From JAUVZF01 sp964449275 (GTDB lineage Bacteria; Planctomycetota; Phycisphaerae; FEN-1346), in NCBI GenBank assembly GCA_964449275.1, contig CAYVAM010000071.1:1-19055 (forward strand): DNA of 19,055 nt, given 5' to 3'. Under the pieces are notes generated by a model. The model did no database searches. It was not told the origin of the DNA and saw only the letters and a program-made list of their open reading frames with translations. This document shows, in pieces, positions 12,294 to 19,055 of the stretch (positions are counted from its first letter, which is position 1; each line of letters begins with the position of its first letter). A program made the translations under genes and the position numbers.

Positions 12294-13610
12294 CTAGGCC
12301 CCGCGCGTTGCGCGCTTCGGGCCGGCTCCGAGCAGCACGATCAGCATCAGAGACGCCAGGCCCGCGCACGCGCCGCCGACACCGAAGGCGACGGCCGGCC
12401 CGAAATACTGGTACAGGAGCCCGAGGAGCAAACTGGCCGGCAGTTTCGCGATGCCGTCCGCGAAGGCGTACAGACCGTACGCCGCCCCGCGAACCTCCGG
12501 TCGCGCCAAGTCCGCCACCACCGCCTTCTCAACGCCTTCCGTGAAACCGTAGAACACGCCGTACGCGACGAACAGCGTCCACGCCTGCCAGGCGTCGGTT
12601 GCGAAACCGAAGAGGACGTACACGGCGGCGTAGATGGCCCACCCGATGGCAAGGGTCTTCGCGCGGCCTATCCGGTCGGCCACGATGCCGCCCGGCAGGC
12701 TGAAGATCATCTTCGCCAGAGACAGCACGAGGAACATGAGCGGCAGTTGCCAGGGGAACGACCAACTGGCTGCCATCCGGGCACGCTCGGCCTCCGACAG
12801 GACGACGTTATACCCCAGGATTTCGCCCGCCCGGACCAACAGGAACATGTCGGACGAATTGCCGAGGGCGAAAACGAGCAGCGCCGCAAGGAAGACCCAG
12901 AACCGGCGGTCGTAGCCGCCCTTCAGGCCGAGGGCGACGCCTTGCTTCCCCTCGCCGGCCCTCTCGCGGACACTCGCGATGACCGCCACCACCGCCAGCG
13001 CCGCCGGAATCGCCGCCACCAGGTACATGAACCGGAAAACGTCAATCGGCTGACGGTCACCGGCTGCCTGGAAACGCTCGAAGAGGTACGCCACCAGCAC
13101 CGTGCCGACCAGCAGGCCGAGCACCGCACCGCCGTGGTCCATCATGCGGTGGAACGAGAACGCCTTGCCACGGTTCTCTTCACTGACGGCGCCGGCGATG
13201 AGGGCGTCGCGCGGGGCCGTCCGCACGCCCTTGCCCACCCGCTCGATGCCCAAGAGCCCCAGCACGTGCCACGGTGCGGCCGCCAGGGCCAGGATCGGCT
13301 TGGCGACCGTTGAGACGGCGTAGCCGACGGCGACAAGCGTTTTGCGCCTGCCGACACGGTCGGAGAACCACCCGCTCGCCAGTTTCAGCAGGCTCGACAG
13401 GCTCTCCCTCAGGCCCTCGACGATGCCGACCCACACGGCCCCGCCGCCCAGCAGGGCGATGTAAAACGGCACCGTCCACACGATCATCTCGCTGGAGGCG
13501 TCCGTCAGGAACGAGACGATGCCCAGGACGATGACGTTGCGCGGCAGGGAAGCCTTCATCTGGTGCCAGAAAGCGGTGTGGGGGCTGGATGCCGTTTCGG
13601 GATCTGCCAT
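12294..13610 (-). CDS. Major facilitator superfamily transporter
   Basis: A 438-residue polytopic inner-membrane protein with about 12 hydrophobic segments. Two MFS loop motifs are clear: GWFSDRVGRRKTL after the second helix of the first half, and ADRIGRAKTL at the equivalent position of the second half. The segment GKGVRTAPRDALIAGAVSEE marks a subgroup of MFS proteins often listed as drug or metabolite exporters, but the substrate cannot be read from the sequence. The ATG at 13610 was chosen over a TTG two codons upstream; neither has a good ribosome binding site. It starts 48 bases after nadE on the same strand, so the two are probably co-transcribed, with a hairpin between them. Confidence 0.92.
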   Translation of the reverse strand: MADPETASSPHTAFWHQMKASLPRNVIVLGIVSFLTDASSEMIVWTVPFYIALLGGGAVWVGIVEGLRESLSSLLKLASGWFSDRVGRRKTLVAVGYAVSTVAKPILALAAAPWHVLGLLGIERVGKGVRTAPRDALIAGAVSEENRGKAFSFHRMMDHGGAVLGLLVGTVLVAYLFERFQAAGDRQPIDVFRFMYLVAAIPAALAVVAVIASVRERAGEGKQGVALGLKGGYDRRFWVFLAALLVFALGNSSDMFLLVRAGEILGYNVVLSEAERARMAASWSFPWQLPLMFLVLSLAKMIFSLPGGIVADRIGRAKTLAIGWAIYAAVYVLFGFATDAWQAWTLFVAYGVFYGFTEGVEKAVVADLARPEVRGAAYGLYAFADGIAKLPASLLLGLLYQYFGPAVAFGVGGACAGLASLMLIVLLGAGPKRATRGA

Positions 13611-13633
13611 CCGCAAGCGTCCGATTCCCGTGG

Positions 13634-13657
13634 GCGGCGGGTCTCCGCGCCCGCCGC
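13634..13657 (-). other. Perfect 8-bp hairpin between nadE and the MFS gene
   Basis: GCGGCGGG/CCCGCCGC with an 8-base loop directly follows the nadE stop codon. There is no T-run, so it is unlikely to be a full terminator. It may lower expression of the MFS gene relative to nadE or stabilise the nadE mRNA end. Confidence 0.5.
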
Positions 13658-13658
13658 G

Positions 13659-15320
13659 CTAGTGGCGATTCTTCGGCTCGTAGCGTTGGGCGATGGGCAT
13701 GCGGCGGCCGAAGCCGAAGGCGCGGCTGGTGACCTTGAGCACGGGCGCCGCCTGCTTCCGCTTGTACTCGTTGCGGTCCACCAGGTGGATGACCCGGGAG
13801 ACGGTCGCCGGATCGAACCCCGCCGCCACGATCTCGTCATACGACCGTTCGTCGCGGACGTACAGATCGAGGATGGGATCCAGGACGTCGTACGGCGGCA
13901 GGGAGTCCTCGTCTTTCTGGCCCGGCCGCAGTTCGGCCGACGGCGCTTTCGTGAGGACGCGCTCCGGGATCGGCGACCGCGGATCCGTCTCGTTGATGTG
14001 CCGGCACAGGGCGTAGACGAGCGTCTTGGGCACGTCGCCGATGACGGCCAGGCCGCCCACCATGTCGCCGTACAGCGTGCAGTAGCCGACGCTGACCTCG
14101 CTCTTGTTGCCGGTTGCCAGGACCAGGTACCCGAACTTGTTCGACAGGCCCATCAGGATCGTGCCGCGCACGCGGGCCTGGAGGTTCTCTTCCGTGACGT
14201 CGGGCTCGCGGCCGGCGAAGGCCTCGGCCAGAACGTCTTCGAAGGCCGTGTGCGGTCCGTCGATGGGGATCGTGAGGAAGCGGGCGCCCAGACCGGAGGC
14301 GATCGCGCGGGCGTCCTCGATGCTGTGGTTGCTGGAGTAGCGGCTGGGCATGGCGACGCCGAGCACGTGCTCCGCGCCGGCCGCCTCCGCGGCAAGATAG
14401 GCCACAAGGCTCGAATCGATGCCGCCCGAAAGGCCTACCACGGCATCTTTGAAGCCGGTCTTGCGCATGTAATCGCGCAGGCCGAGAGCGAGAGCCGTCC
14501 GCAGGGCTTCGACGTCGGCCGGCAGTTCGGCCATCTCGGCGCGCGGCCCGCCGTCCGCCAGGTCCGCCAGAGCGAGGTCCTCCTCGAAGGCCTTCAGTTG
14601 CGCCACCACCTCGCCGGCGGCGCTGACGGCGAAACTGGCGCCGTCGAAGATCAACTCGTCGTTGCCGCCCACCTGGTTGACGTACACGACCGGCCTCCCG
14701 TACCGCAGGGCCTGGGCCCGGACGAGTGCGGCCCGCTGGGCGAACTTGCCCGTGACGAACGGCGAGGCGGACATGTTGATGAGAACATCGGCCCCCGCTT
14801 CCACAAGGTCGGCCATGGGGTTGCCGTGATACAGCCGCGCGGAGAGGCCGGCGGAATCCTGCGTCCAGATGTCCTCGCAAACCGACAGGCCCAACTTCGA
14901 CCCGCCCCACTCGACGACGGCCGGCTCGTCGCCGGGCTCGAAGTACCGCATCTCGTCGAACACGTCGTAGGTCGGCAGGAGCCTCTTGTACGTGCGGGCG
15001 AGGACGCGGCCGTCGGCCATCAGGGCGGCGGCGTTGTAGAGCGGCAGGCCGCGCTCGCGACCGGTCCGGTCCACGTAGCCGACCAGAAGCGCGGTCGGCC
15101 CGACCTCACCCGCCAACCGCTCAAGGGCGGCCAGGTTGTCGGCGATGAACCGCGGTTTCAGAAGCAGGTCCCTCGGCGGATAGCCCACGAGCGACAGTTC
15201 CGGCGTGACGACCGCGTCGGCGCCGGCGCGAGCGGCCCGCGCGTAGGCGTCGAGGATGCGGCGGGCGTTGCCGTCGATGTCGCCGACCGTCGGGTTCAGT
15301 TGCGCCAGTGCGATCTTCAT
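13659..15320 (-). CDS. nadE: Glutamine-dependent NAD+ synthetase
   Basis: Catalyses the last step of NAD+ synthesis: nicotinic acid adenine dinucleotide is amidated using ATP, with ammonia drawn from glutamine. The start at ATG 15320 gives MKIALAQLNPTVGDIDGN, the standard N-terminus, and 553 residues, the usual two-domain length. The N-terminal nitrilase-type glutaminase domain shows its triad E41 (VTPELSLVGYPP), K112 (YKRLLPTYDVFDE) and C148 (LGLSVCEDIW). The synthetase domain shows the ATP P-loop SGGIDSS (299-305), then ATGNKSEVSVGYCTLYGDM and the C-terminal KAPSAELRPGQKDEDSLPPY. It is divergent from gyrA and is followed by the MFS gene. Its promoter places the transcript start at or next to the ATG, and no ribosome binding site is seen. 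Confidence 0.97.
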   Translation of the reverse strand: MKIALAQLNPTVGDIDGNARRILDAYARAARAGADAVVTPELSLVGYPPRDLLLKPRFIADNLAALERLAGEVGPTALLVGYVDRTGRERGLPLYNAAALMADGRVLARTYKRLLPTYDVFDEMRYFEPGDEPAVVEWGGSKLGLSVCEDIWTQDSAGLSARLYHGNPMADLVEAGADVLINMSASPFVTGKFAQRAALVRAQALRYGRPVVYVNQVGGNDELIFDGASFAVSAAGEVVAQLKAFEEDLALADLADGGPRAEMAELPADVEALRTALALGLRDYMRKTGFKDAVVGLSGGIDSSLVAYLAAEAAGAEHVLGVAMPSRYSSNHSIEDARAIASGLGARFLTIPIDGPHTAFEDVLAEAFAGREPDVTEENLQARVRGTILMGLSNKFGYLVLATGNKSEVSVGYCTLYGDMVGGLAVIGDVPKTLVYALCRHINETDPRSPIPERVLTKAPSAELRPGQKDEDSLPPYDVLDPILDLYVRDERSYDEIVAAGFDPATVSRVIHLVDRNEYKRKQAAPVLKVTSRAFGFGRRMPIAQRYEPKNRH

Positions 15321-15327
15321 GGCGCCT

Positions 15328-15356
15328 ATGTTAGGGACCCTCGGCCTCGGGGTCAA
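15328..15356 (-). promoter_or_regulatory. nadE promoter, predicting a leaderless mRNA
   Basis: On the minus strand TTGACC (15356-15351) and TAACAT (15333-15328) are exactly 17 bases apart. The -10 box ends 7 bases before the nadE ATG, so transcription should begin at or next to the A of the start codon. Confidence 0.5.
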
Positions 15357-15449
15357 CATCCGCTCGCTGACGCTGCGCGGCTAGTTACGTCGTCCGCGCC
15401 CGGGGCGAGAACCGTCTGTTTTTTTGCCCTTTTCGGGGGGCGATTTTCG

Positions 15450-15478
15450 TTGTCAAATCGACCGCGTTGCGTTACCAT
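15450..15478 (+). promoter_or_regulatory. Probable gyrA promoter
   Basis: TTGTCA (15450-15455), 17 bases, TACCAT (15473-15478). Transcription would start near 15485, leaving a leader of about 85 bases before the gyrA GTG. Both boxes are imperfect but correctly spaced. Confidence 0.45.
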
Positions 15479-15570
15479 TGCGAGGTCGGGAACGGGCATG
15501 GGCGTTTTTTCGTAAGTGCCGCTGAAAAAAGGACTTGCGGCAGCATCGCTCGACCGGAGGAACTCCCTCA

Positions 15571-18117
15571 GTGAGTCAACTCAACGAGCAGGAGAACATC
15601 CAGGAACTCTTCATCGAAGAGGAGATGAAGGACGCCTATCTGACTTACGCCATGAGCGTCATCGTCAGCCGCGCACTGCCCGACGCCCGAGACGGCCTGA
15701 AGCCCAGCCAGCGGCGAATCCTCGTGGCGATGAACGACCTCGGCCTCGGCCCGCGCAGCCGGTTCCGCAAGTGCGCCAAGATCGCAGGCGACACGTCCGG
15801 CAACTACCACCCGCACGGCGAAGCCGTCGTCTACCCCACCCTGGTCCGCATGGCTCAGTTGTTCTCCATGCGTTCCCCGCTGATTGAAGGCCAGGGCAAT
15901 TTCGGCTCCATCGACGGCGATCCCCCCGCCGCCATGCGATACACCGAGGCGCGGCTGACGCAGATGTCCACCGAGATGATCGAGGACATCGAAAAGGACA
16001 CCGTCGATTTCCAGCCCAACTACGACGAGACGCGCCAGGAGCCGACCGTCCTGCCGGGCAAGTTCCCCAACCTGCTGTGCAACGGATCGAGCGGCATCGC
16101 CGTCGGCATGGCCACCAGCATCCCGCCGCACAACCTCGGCGAGATCTGCGACGCCGCCATCGCCCTCGTCGATAACCCCAACATCAACCTCCAGGACCTG
16201 ATGAAGATCGTCCAGGGACCCGACTTCCCCACCGGCGGACTCATCTGCGGACGCAAAGGCATCGAGGACGGGTACCGCACCGGTCGCGGCGCCATCACCG
16301 TCCGTGCCCGCGCCCACGGCGAGGAGACGCGCGGCGGGAAGTCGCAGATCGTCGTCACGGAGATCCCCTACGGCCAGATCAAGACGCGCATCATCGAACG
16401 CATCGCCGACTGTGTCAAGCGCGGCACGATCACCGGCATCTCCGACATCCGCGACGAATCCGACCGGGAGGGGATGCGGCTGGTCATCGAACTCAGGCGC
16501 GGCGAAGACGACCGCGTCGTCGTCAACCAACTTTACAAGCACACGCAGTTGCAGACGACCTTTTCGATCATCACCATTGCCCTCGACAAGGGCCGCCCGC
16601 GAACGATGAACCTCAAGGACCTGCTGGTGGCCTACAAGAACCACCGCATCGAGGTCATCCGCCGACGGACGGTCTTTCTTCTGAAGAAGGCCCGGGCGCG
16701 CGAACACGTGCTCTTCGGCCTGCTCTACGCCGTGGCGAACATCGACGAGATCATCGCTATCATCCGCAAGAGCCCCGACGTGCCGACCGCCAAGCAGCGG
16801 CTCATGAAAAAGGCCTGGACGTTCCGCATCACCAACCTTCCGGGCAAGCAGACCGACCGGGCGAACAAGATGCTCCTGGCGGCCACCAAAGAGGCCATGC
16901 ACCTGTCGGGCACCCAGGCCGACGCCATCCTCGGGATGCGCCTGCAGCAGTTGACGGGTCTGGAGGTCGAGAAACTCCGCGACGAGTGGGTCAAGGTCCG
17001 CGAACTCGTCGAGGAGTACGAGGGCATCCTGCGCGACGAGCGGCTGGTGCTGAACATCATCGCCGAAGACCTCCACGAGATGAAAGAGAAGTACGGCGAC
17101 GACCGACGGACCGAGATCGTCGGCGAGGCCGAGGAGTTCGACCTCGAAGACCTCATCGCCGAGGAAAACTGCGTCGTCATCATCAGCCACGCCGGCTACA
17201 TCAAACGGCTGCCCGTGACGAGTTATCGCCGGCAGGGACGAGGTGGCAAGGGCATCATCGGCTCCACCAAGAAGGAAGGCGACTTCATCGAGGACCTCTT
17301 CGTCGCCTCCACCCACGATTACATCCTCTTCTTCACAAATCTGGGACAGTGTCATTGGCTGAAGGTTTACGACATCCCGCAGATGTCCCGCCAGGCAAAG
17401 GGCCGCGCCATCGTCAACGTGCTGCAACTGCGGCAGAACGAGGCCGTCGCCGGGTTTATCCCGGTGCGTGAGTTCGATGAGAAGCGTCAGGTCGTCTTTG
17501 TCACGGAGGGGGGCACGATCAAGAAGACCGCCTTGAAGGCCTTCAGCCGCCCGAAGCGCGGCGGCATTATCGCCATCCGGCTCGACCGCGACGACAACCT
17601 CATTCAGGTTGACATCTCAAGCGGCGACGACGAAATCGTCCTCGGCACGCGAGACGGCAAGGCCATACGGTTCCCCGAGAGCAAGGTCCGCAGCATAGGC
17701 CGCGCCGCAAGGGGAGTGCGCGGAATCCGACTCGGCGACGGCGACGCCGTCGTCGGCATGGCGCTTGTGAATCTGAACGCAACGCTCCTGACGGTCTGCG
17801 AAAATGGGTACGGCAAACGGACCGGCTTCGACGAGTACCGGACGACGGGCCGCGGCGGACAGGGCATCATCAACATCAGGACGACGAAGCGCAACGGCAA
17901 GGTCGTCGCGATGATGACCGTCCGCGACGGCGACGACCTGATGCTCATCACCCAGGCGGGCCAGATCATGCGGATCGGCGTCGATGCCAAGAGCATCCGC
18001 CCCATCGGGCGCGCCACACAGGGCATCCGCATCATCCGGCTCAACGAAGACGACCATCTCGTGGCCGTCGCCCGCGTCAAGGCCCACACCGGCGACGAAA
18101 ACGAGGACGGCCAGTAG
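15571..18117 (+). CDS. gyrA: DNA gyrase subunit A
   Basis: The cleavage-religation subunit of gyrase, which with GyrB introduces negative supercoils using ATP. GTG at 15571 is chosen because GGAGG lies about 10 bases upstream and because VSQLNEQENIQELFIEEEMK matches the usual start; the product is 848 residues. Landmarks are DARDGLKPSQRRIL, the quinolone-pocket region YHPHGEAVVYPTLVRMAQ (79-96), the DNA-linking tyrosine Y124 in AAMRYTEARL, and the GyrA box QGRGGKG (555-561). The GyrA box in the C-terminal wrapping domain distinguishes gyrase from topoisomerase IV. At the two main quinolone-contact positions this protein has Ala85 and Pro89 in place of E. coli Ser83 and Asp87. No gyrB is present in the window. 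Confidence 0.97.
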   Translation: MSQLNEQENIQELFIEEEMKDAYLTYAMSVIVSRALPDARDGLKPSQRRILVAMNDLGLGPRSRFRKCAKIAGDTSGNYHPHGEAVVYPTLVRMAQLFSMRSPLIEGQGNFGSIDGDPPAAMRYTEARLTQMSTEMIEDIEKDTVDFQPNYDETRQEPTVLPGKFPNLLCNGSSGIAVGMATSIPPHNLGEICDAAIALVDNPNINLQDLMKIVQGPDFPTGGLICGRKGIEDGYRTGRGAITVRARAHGEETRGGKSQIVVTEIPYGQIKTRIIERIADCVKRGTITGISDIRDESDREGMRLVIELRRGEDDRVVVNQLYKHTQLQTTFSIITIALDKGRPRTMNLKDLLVAYKNHRIEVIRRRTVFLLKKARAREHVLFGLLYAVANIDEIIAIIRKSPDVPTAKQRLMKKAWTFRITNLPGKQTDRANKMLLAATKEAMHLSGTQADAILGMRLQQLTGLEVEKLRDEWVKVRELVEEYEGILRDERLVLNIIAEDLHEMKEKYGDDRRTEIVGEAEEFDLEDLIAEENCVVIISHAGYIKRLPVTSYRRQGRGGKGIIGSTKKEGDFIEDLFVASTHDYILFFTNLGQCHWLKVYDIPQMSRQAKGRAIVNVLQLRQNEAVAGFIPVREFDEKRQVVFVTEGGTIKKTALKAFSRPKRGGIIAIRLDRDDNLIQVDISSGDDEIVLGTRDGKAIRFPESKVRSIGRAARGVRGIRLGDGDAVVGMALVNLNATLLTVCENGYGKRTGFDEYRTTGRGGQGIINIRTTKRNGKVVAMMTVRDGDDLMLITQAGQIMRIGVDAKSIRPIGRATQGIRIIRLNEDDHLVAVARVKAHTGDENEDGQ

Positions 18118-18159
18118 CGTGCCCGACGCGCACTACCCAATCTTAAAACGCTCTAAGAC

Positions 18160-18900
18160 TCACTTCCTCTTCGCTTTGCTACGGTAACCCTTCATCCGCA
18201 GGACGCCGCGCTCCAACTCGATGCTTTCGAGGACGATGCGGCGTTTCCCTTTGCCGAGCGGAATCGGCTTGCCGTCCAGGCCGTCGAGGATCGAGCGCCA
18301 GAGTTGGAGGGTTGTCTCGTCGGCGCCCCGGGCCTCGCGGCGAGCCAGGGCCGCCGCAACCGCCCGCCGCACGTAATCGAGGGCGCCTTTCGGCACCGGC
18401 GCCCACCCGACGTCCGTACCGGCCGGCTCAACACAGAGCCTGCCCTCCGTGTCGGCCGACAGACGAAGGTGCTGCGAAACGACGGCGCTCGTCATGCCGC
18501 TGCCCACCTCCGTCGCGAGGACGAGTTCCGTCGGCTCAAAGCCAACCCGCAACCGCCGAAGGACCGGCGAGACGGGCTTGCCTGAGGCGGCCAGGTCGGC
18601 CAGGAACCGCGCGATACGCGCGTTGACCATCTCCTCGGTCACCACAAGATCCAGCCGCGTGCGGCCGCTCTTGTCCAGCAGGACGTTTCCGACCTGATTG
18701 ATGACGTGCTCGTTGAACCGCGCGACGGCCGCCGGGTCGGGGCCCATGTCCGCCGTGCGGCGGTAGACCTCGGGTGTCCCCTTGAAGGAGACGAGGGCAA
18801 GGATCGCCACAGCCACCACGCCGCCCGCGGCGACCATCAGGGCGATCCTGGCCCTGCGGCTGATGCGCTTCGGCCCTCGATGTGCGGAGTTCTCCGTCAC
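18160..18900 (-). CDS. Membrane-anchored protein of unknown function
   Basis: A 246-residue protein starting at GTG 18900; the ribosome binding site is weak, but no better in-frame start keeps the membrane segment. After a basic N-terminus (HRGPKRISRRAR) a single hydrophobic segment (about 18-42) anchors it, with the rest outside the cytoplasm. The outer part has a helical section (ARFNEHVINQVGNVLLDKSG), the segment LVVTEEMVNARIARFLADLA and then strand-rich sequence ending in a basic tail. This resembles YpmS-like (DUF2140) anchored proteins, which have a (T/S)-x-E-x-(V/L)-N-A-x-(I/L) segment after the membrane helix. The match is by layout only and the function is unknown. It is convergent with gyrA, 42 bases apart, with no strong terminator in between. 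Confidence 0.75.
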   Translation of the reverse strand: MTENSAHRGPKRISRRARIALMVAAGGVVAVAILALVSFKGTPEVYRRTADMGPDPAAVARFNEHVINQVGNVLLDKSGRTRLDLVVTEEMVNARIARFLADLAASGKPVSPVLRRLRVGFEPTELVLATEVGSGMTSAVVSQHLRLSADTEGRLCVEPAGTDVGWAPVPKGALDYVRRAVAAALARREARGADETTLQLWRSILDGLDGKPIPLGKGKRRIVLESIELERGVLRMKGYRSKAKRK

Positions 18901-18947
18901 GGCAGGTCAAGTGTCGGCGAGCCCTTCGGCGCGGTCAAGCCTTTTCG

Positions 18948-19055
18948 GTACGTGTTTAGCGTGTCATTCCGAGCAAGCGAAGCCTGCCCGCCGCAGGAGG
19001 GCGAGTCGAGGAATCTCGCCGTTATCCGTGTCCGGACGACGAGATTTCTCCGCTC
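18948..19055. mobile_element. Interspersed inverted-repeat element, copy 3 (cut by the window end)
   Basis: It has the same left end GTACGTGTTTAGCGTG and same orientation as the other copies and continues to the window edge at the CTCCGCTC of the right arm. Relative to copies 1 and 2 it carries a 19-base insertion in the left arm (about 18980-18998, CTGCCCGCCGCAGGAGGGC) that is itself an imperfect palindrome. It also has an AGCAAGCGAAG variant in place of AGCGAGCGAAG. It lies 47 bases upstream of the start of the membrane-anchored protein gene. Confidence 0.85.

Noticed and set aside
13563..15515. 650-residue open frame on the plus strand opposite nadE
   Set aside because: Antisense to a fully motif-complete NAD synthetase; its residue composition is dominated by Arg, Gly and His, with no domain or ribosome binding site.
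15568..17427. 619-residue open frame on the minus strand opposite gyrA
   Set aside because: Antisense to an unmistakable GyrA; it arises from codon bias in the third position.
18141..18158. Terminator between gyrA and the convergent membrane-anchored protein gene
   Set aside because: Only a 5-bp stem TCTTA/TAAGA with an 8-base loop and no proper T-run on either strand.
1202..19055. CRISPR array or phage attachment sites suggested by the repeated sequences
   Set aside because: The three copies are 6-11 kb apart, 152-153 bp long where complete, and not regularly spaced. No cas, integrase or phage gene is present.

Overview
The window is GC-rich, bacterial and chromosomal. Two things suggest a Planctomycetota-like genome, probably an environmental assembly: the mix of housekeeping genes with secreted proteins of unknown function, and the many palindromic interspersed repeats. 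This placement is inference; no rRNA or marker phylogeny is available here.

Layout. 1-600 (minus) is the start of a secreted beta-propeller-like protein. About 500 bases without a gene follow, then a tRNA-Arg(ACG) gene with a roughly 150-bp inverted-repeat element inserted just behind its 5' end. 1670-3160 is a secreted protein with two copies of an anthrax-lethal-factor-like (M34) metallopeptidase domain, one apparently active and one dead. A scar of an IS30-type insertion sequence lies between it and prfB (RF2, with the programmed +1 frameshift), a small lipoprotein and glyA, which probably form one operon behind a near-consensus promoter. After glyA sits a 3'-terminal fossil of a hypoxanthine phosphoribosyltransferase gene. 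An orphan soluble histidine kinase, a second copy of the inverted-repeat element and a RelE-type toxin-antitoxin pair follow.

8768-11464 is a tight three-gene operon: an ECF-like sigma factor, a single-pass membrane protein in the anti-sigma position, and a secreted or lipid-anchored 537-residue protein. It ends in a repeat-rich block (nested palindrome, 16-bp tandem repeats, strong bidirectional terminator). On the minus strand come two small cysteine-containing proteins, an MFS transporter and glutamine-dependent NAD synthetase (nadE), divergent from gyrA. The window closes with a membrane-anchored protein of unknown function and a third, truncated copy of the inverted-repeat element.

No large defence or biosynthetic system is visible. 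The most unusual items are the interspersed element (three copies, one with an 8-bp target duplication), the active/dead tandem lethal-factor-like protease, the sigma/membrane/secreted-protein operon, the two-gene cysteine-rich operon, and the fossils of IS30 and hpt.
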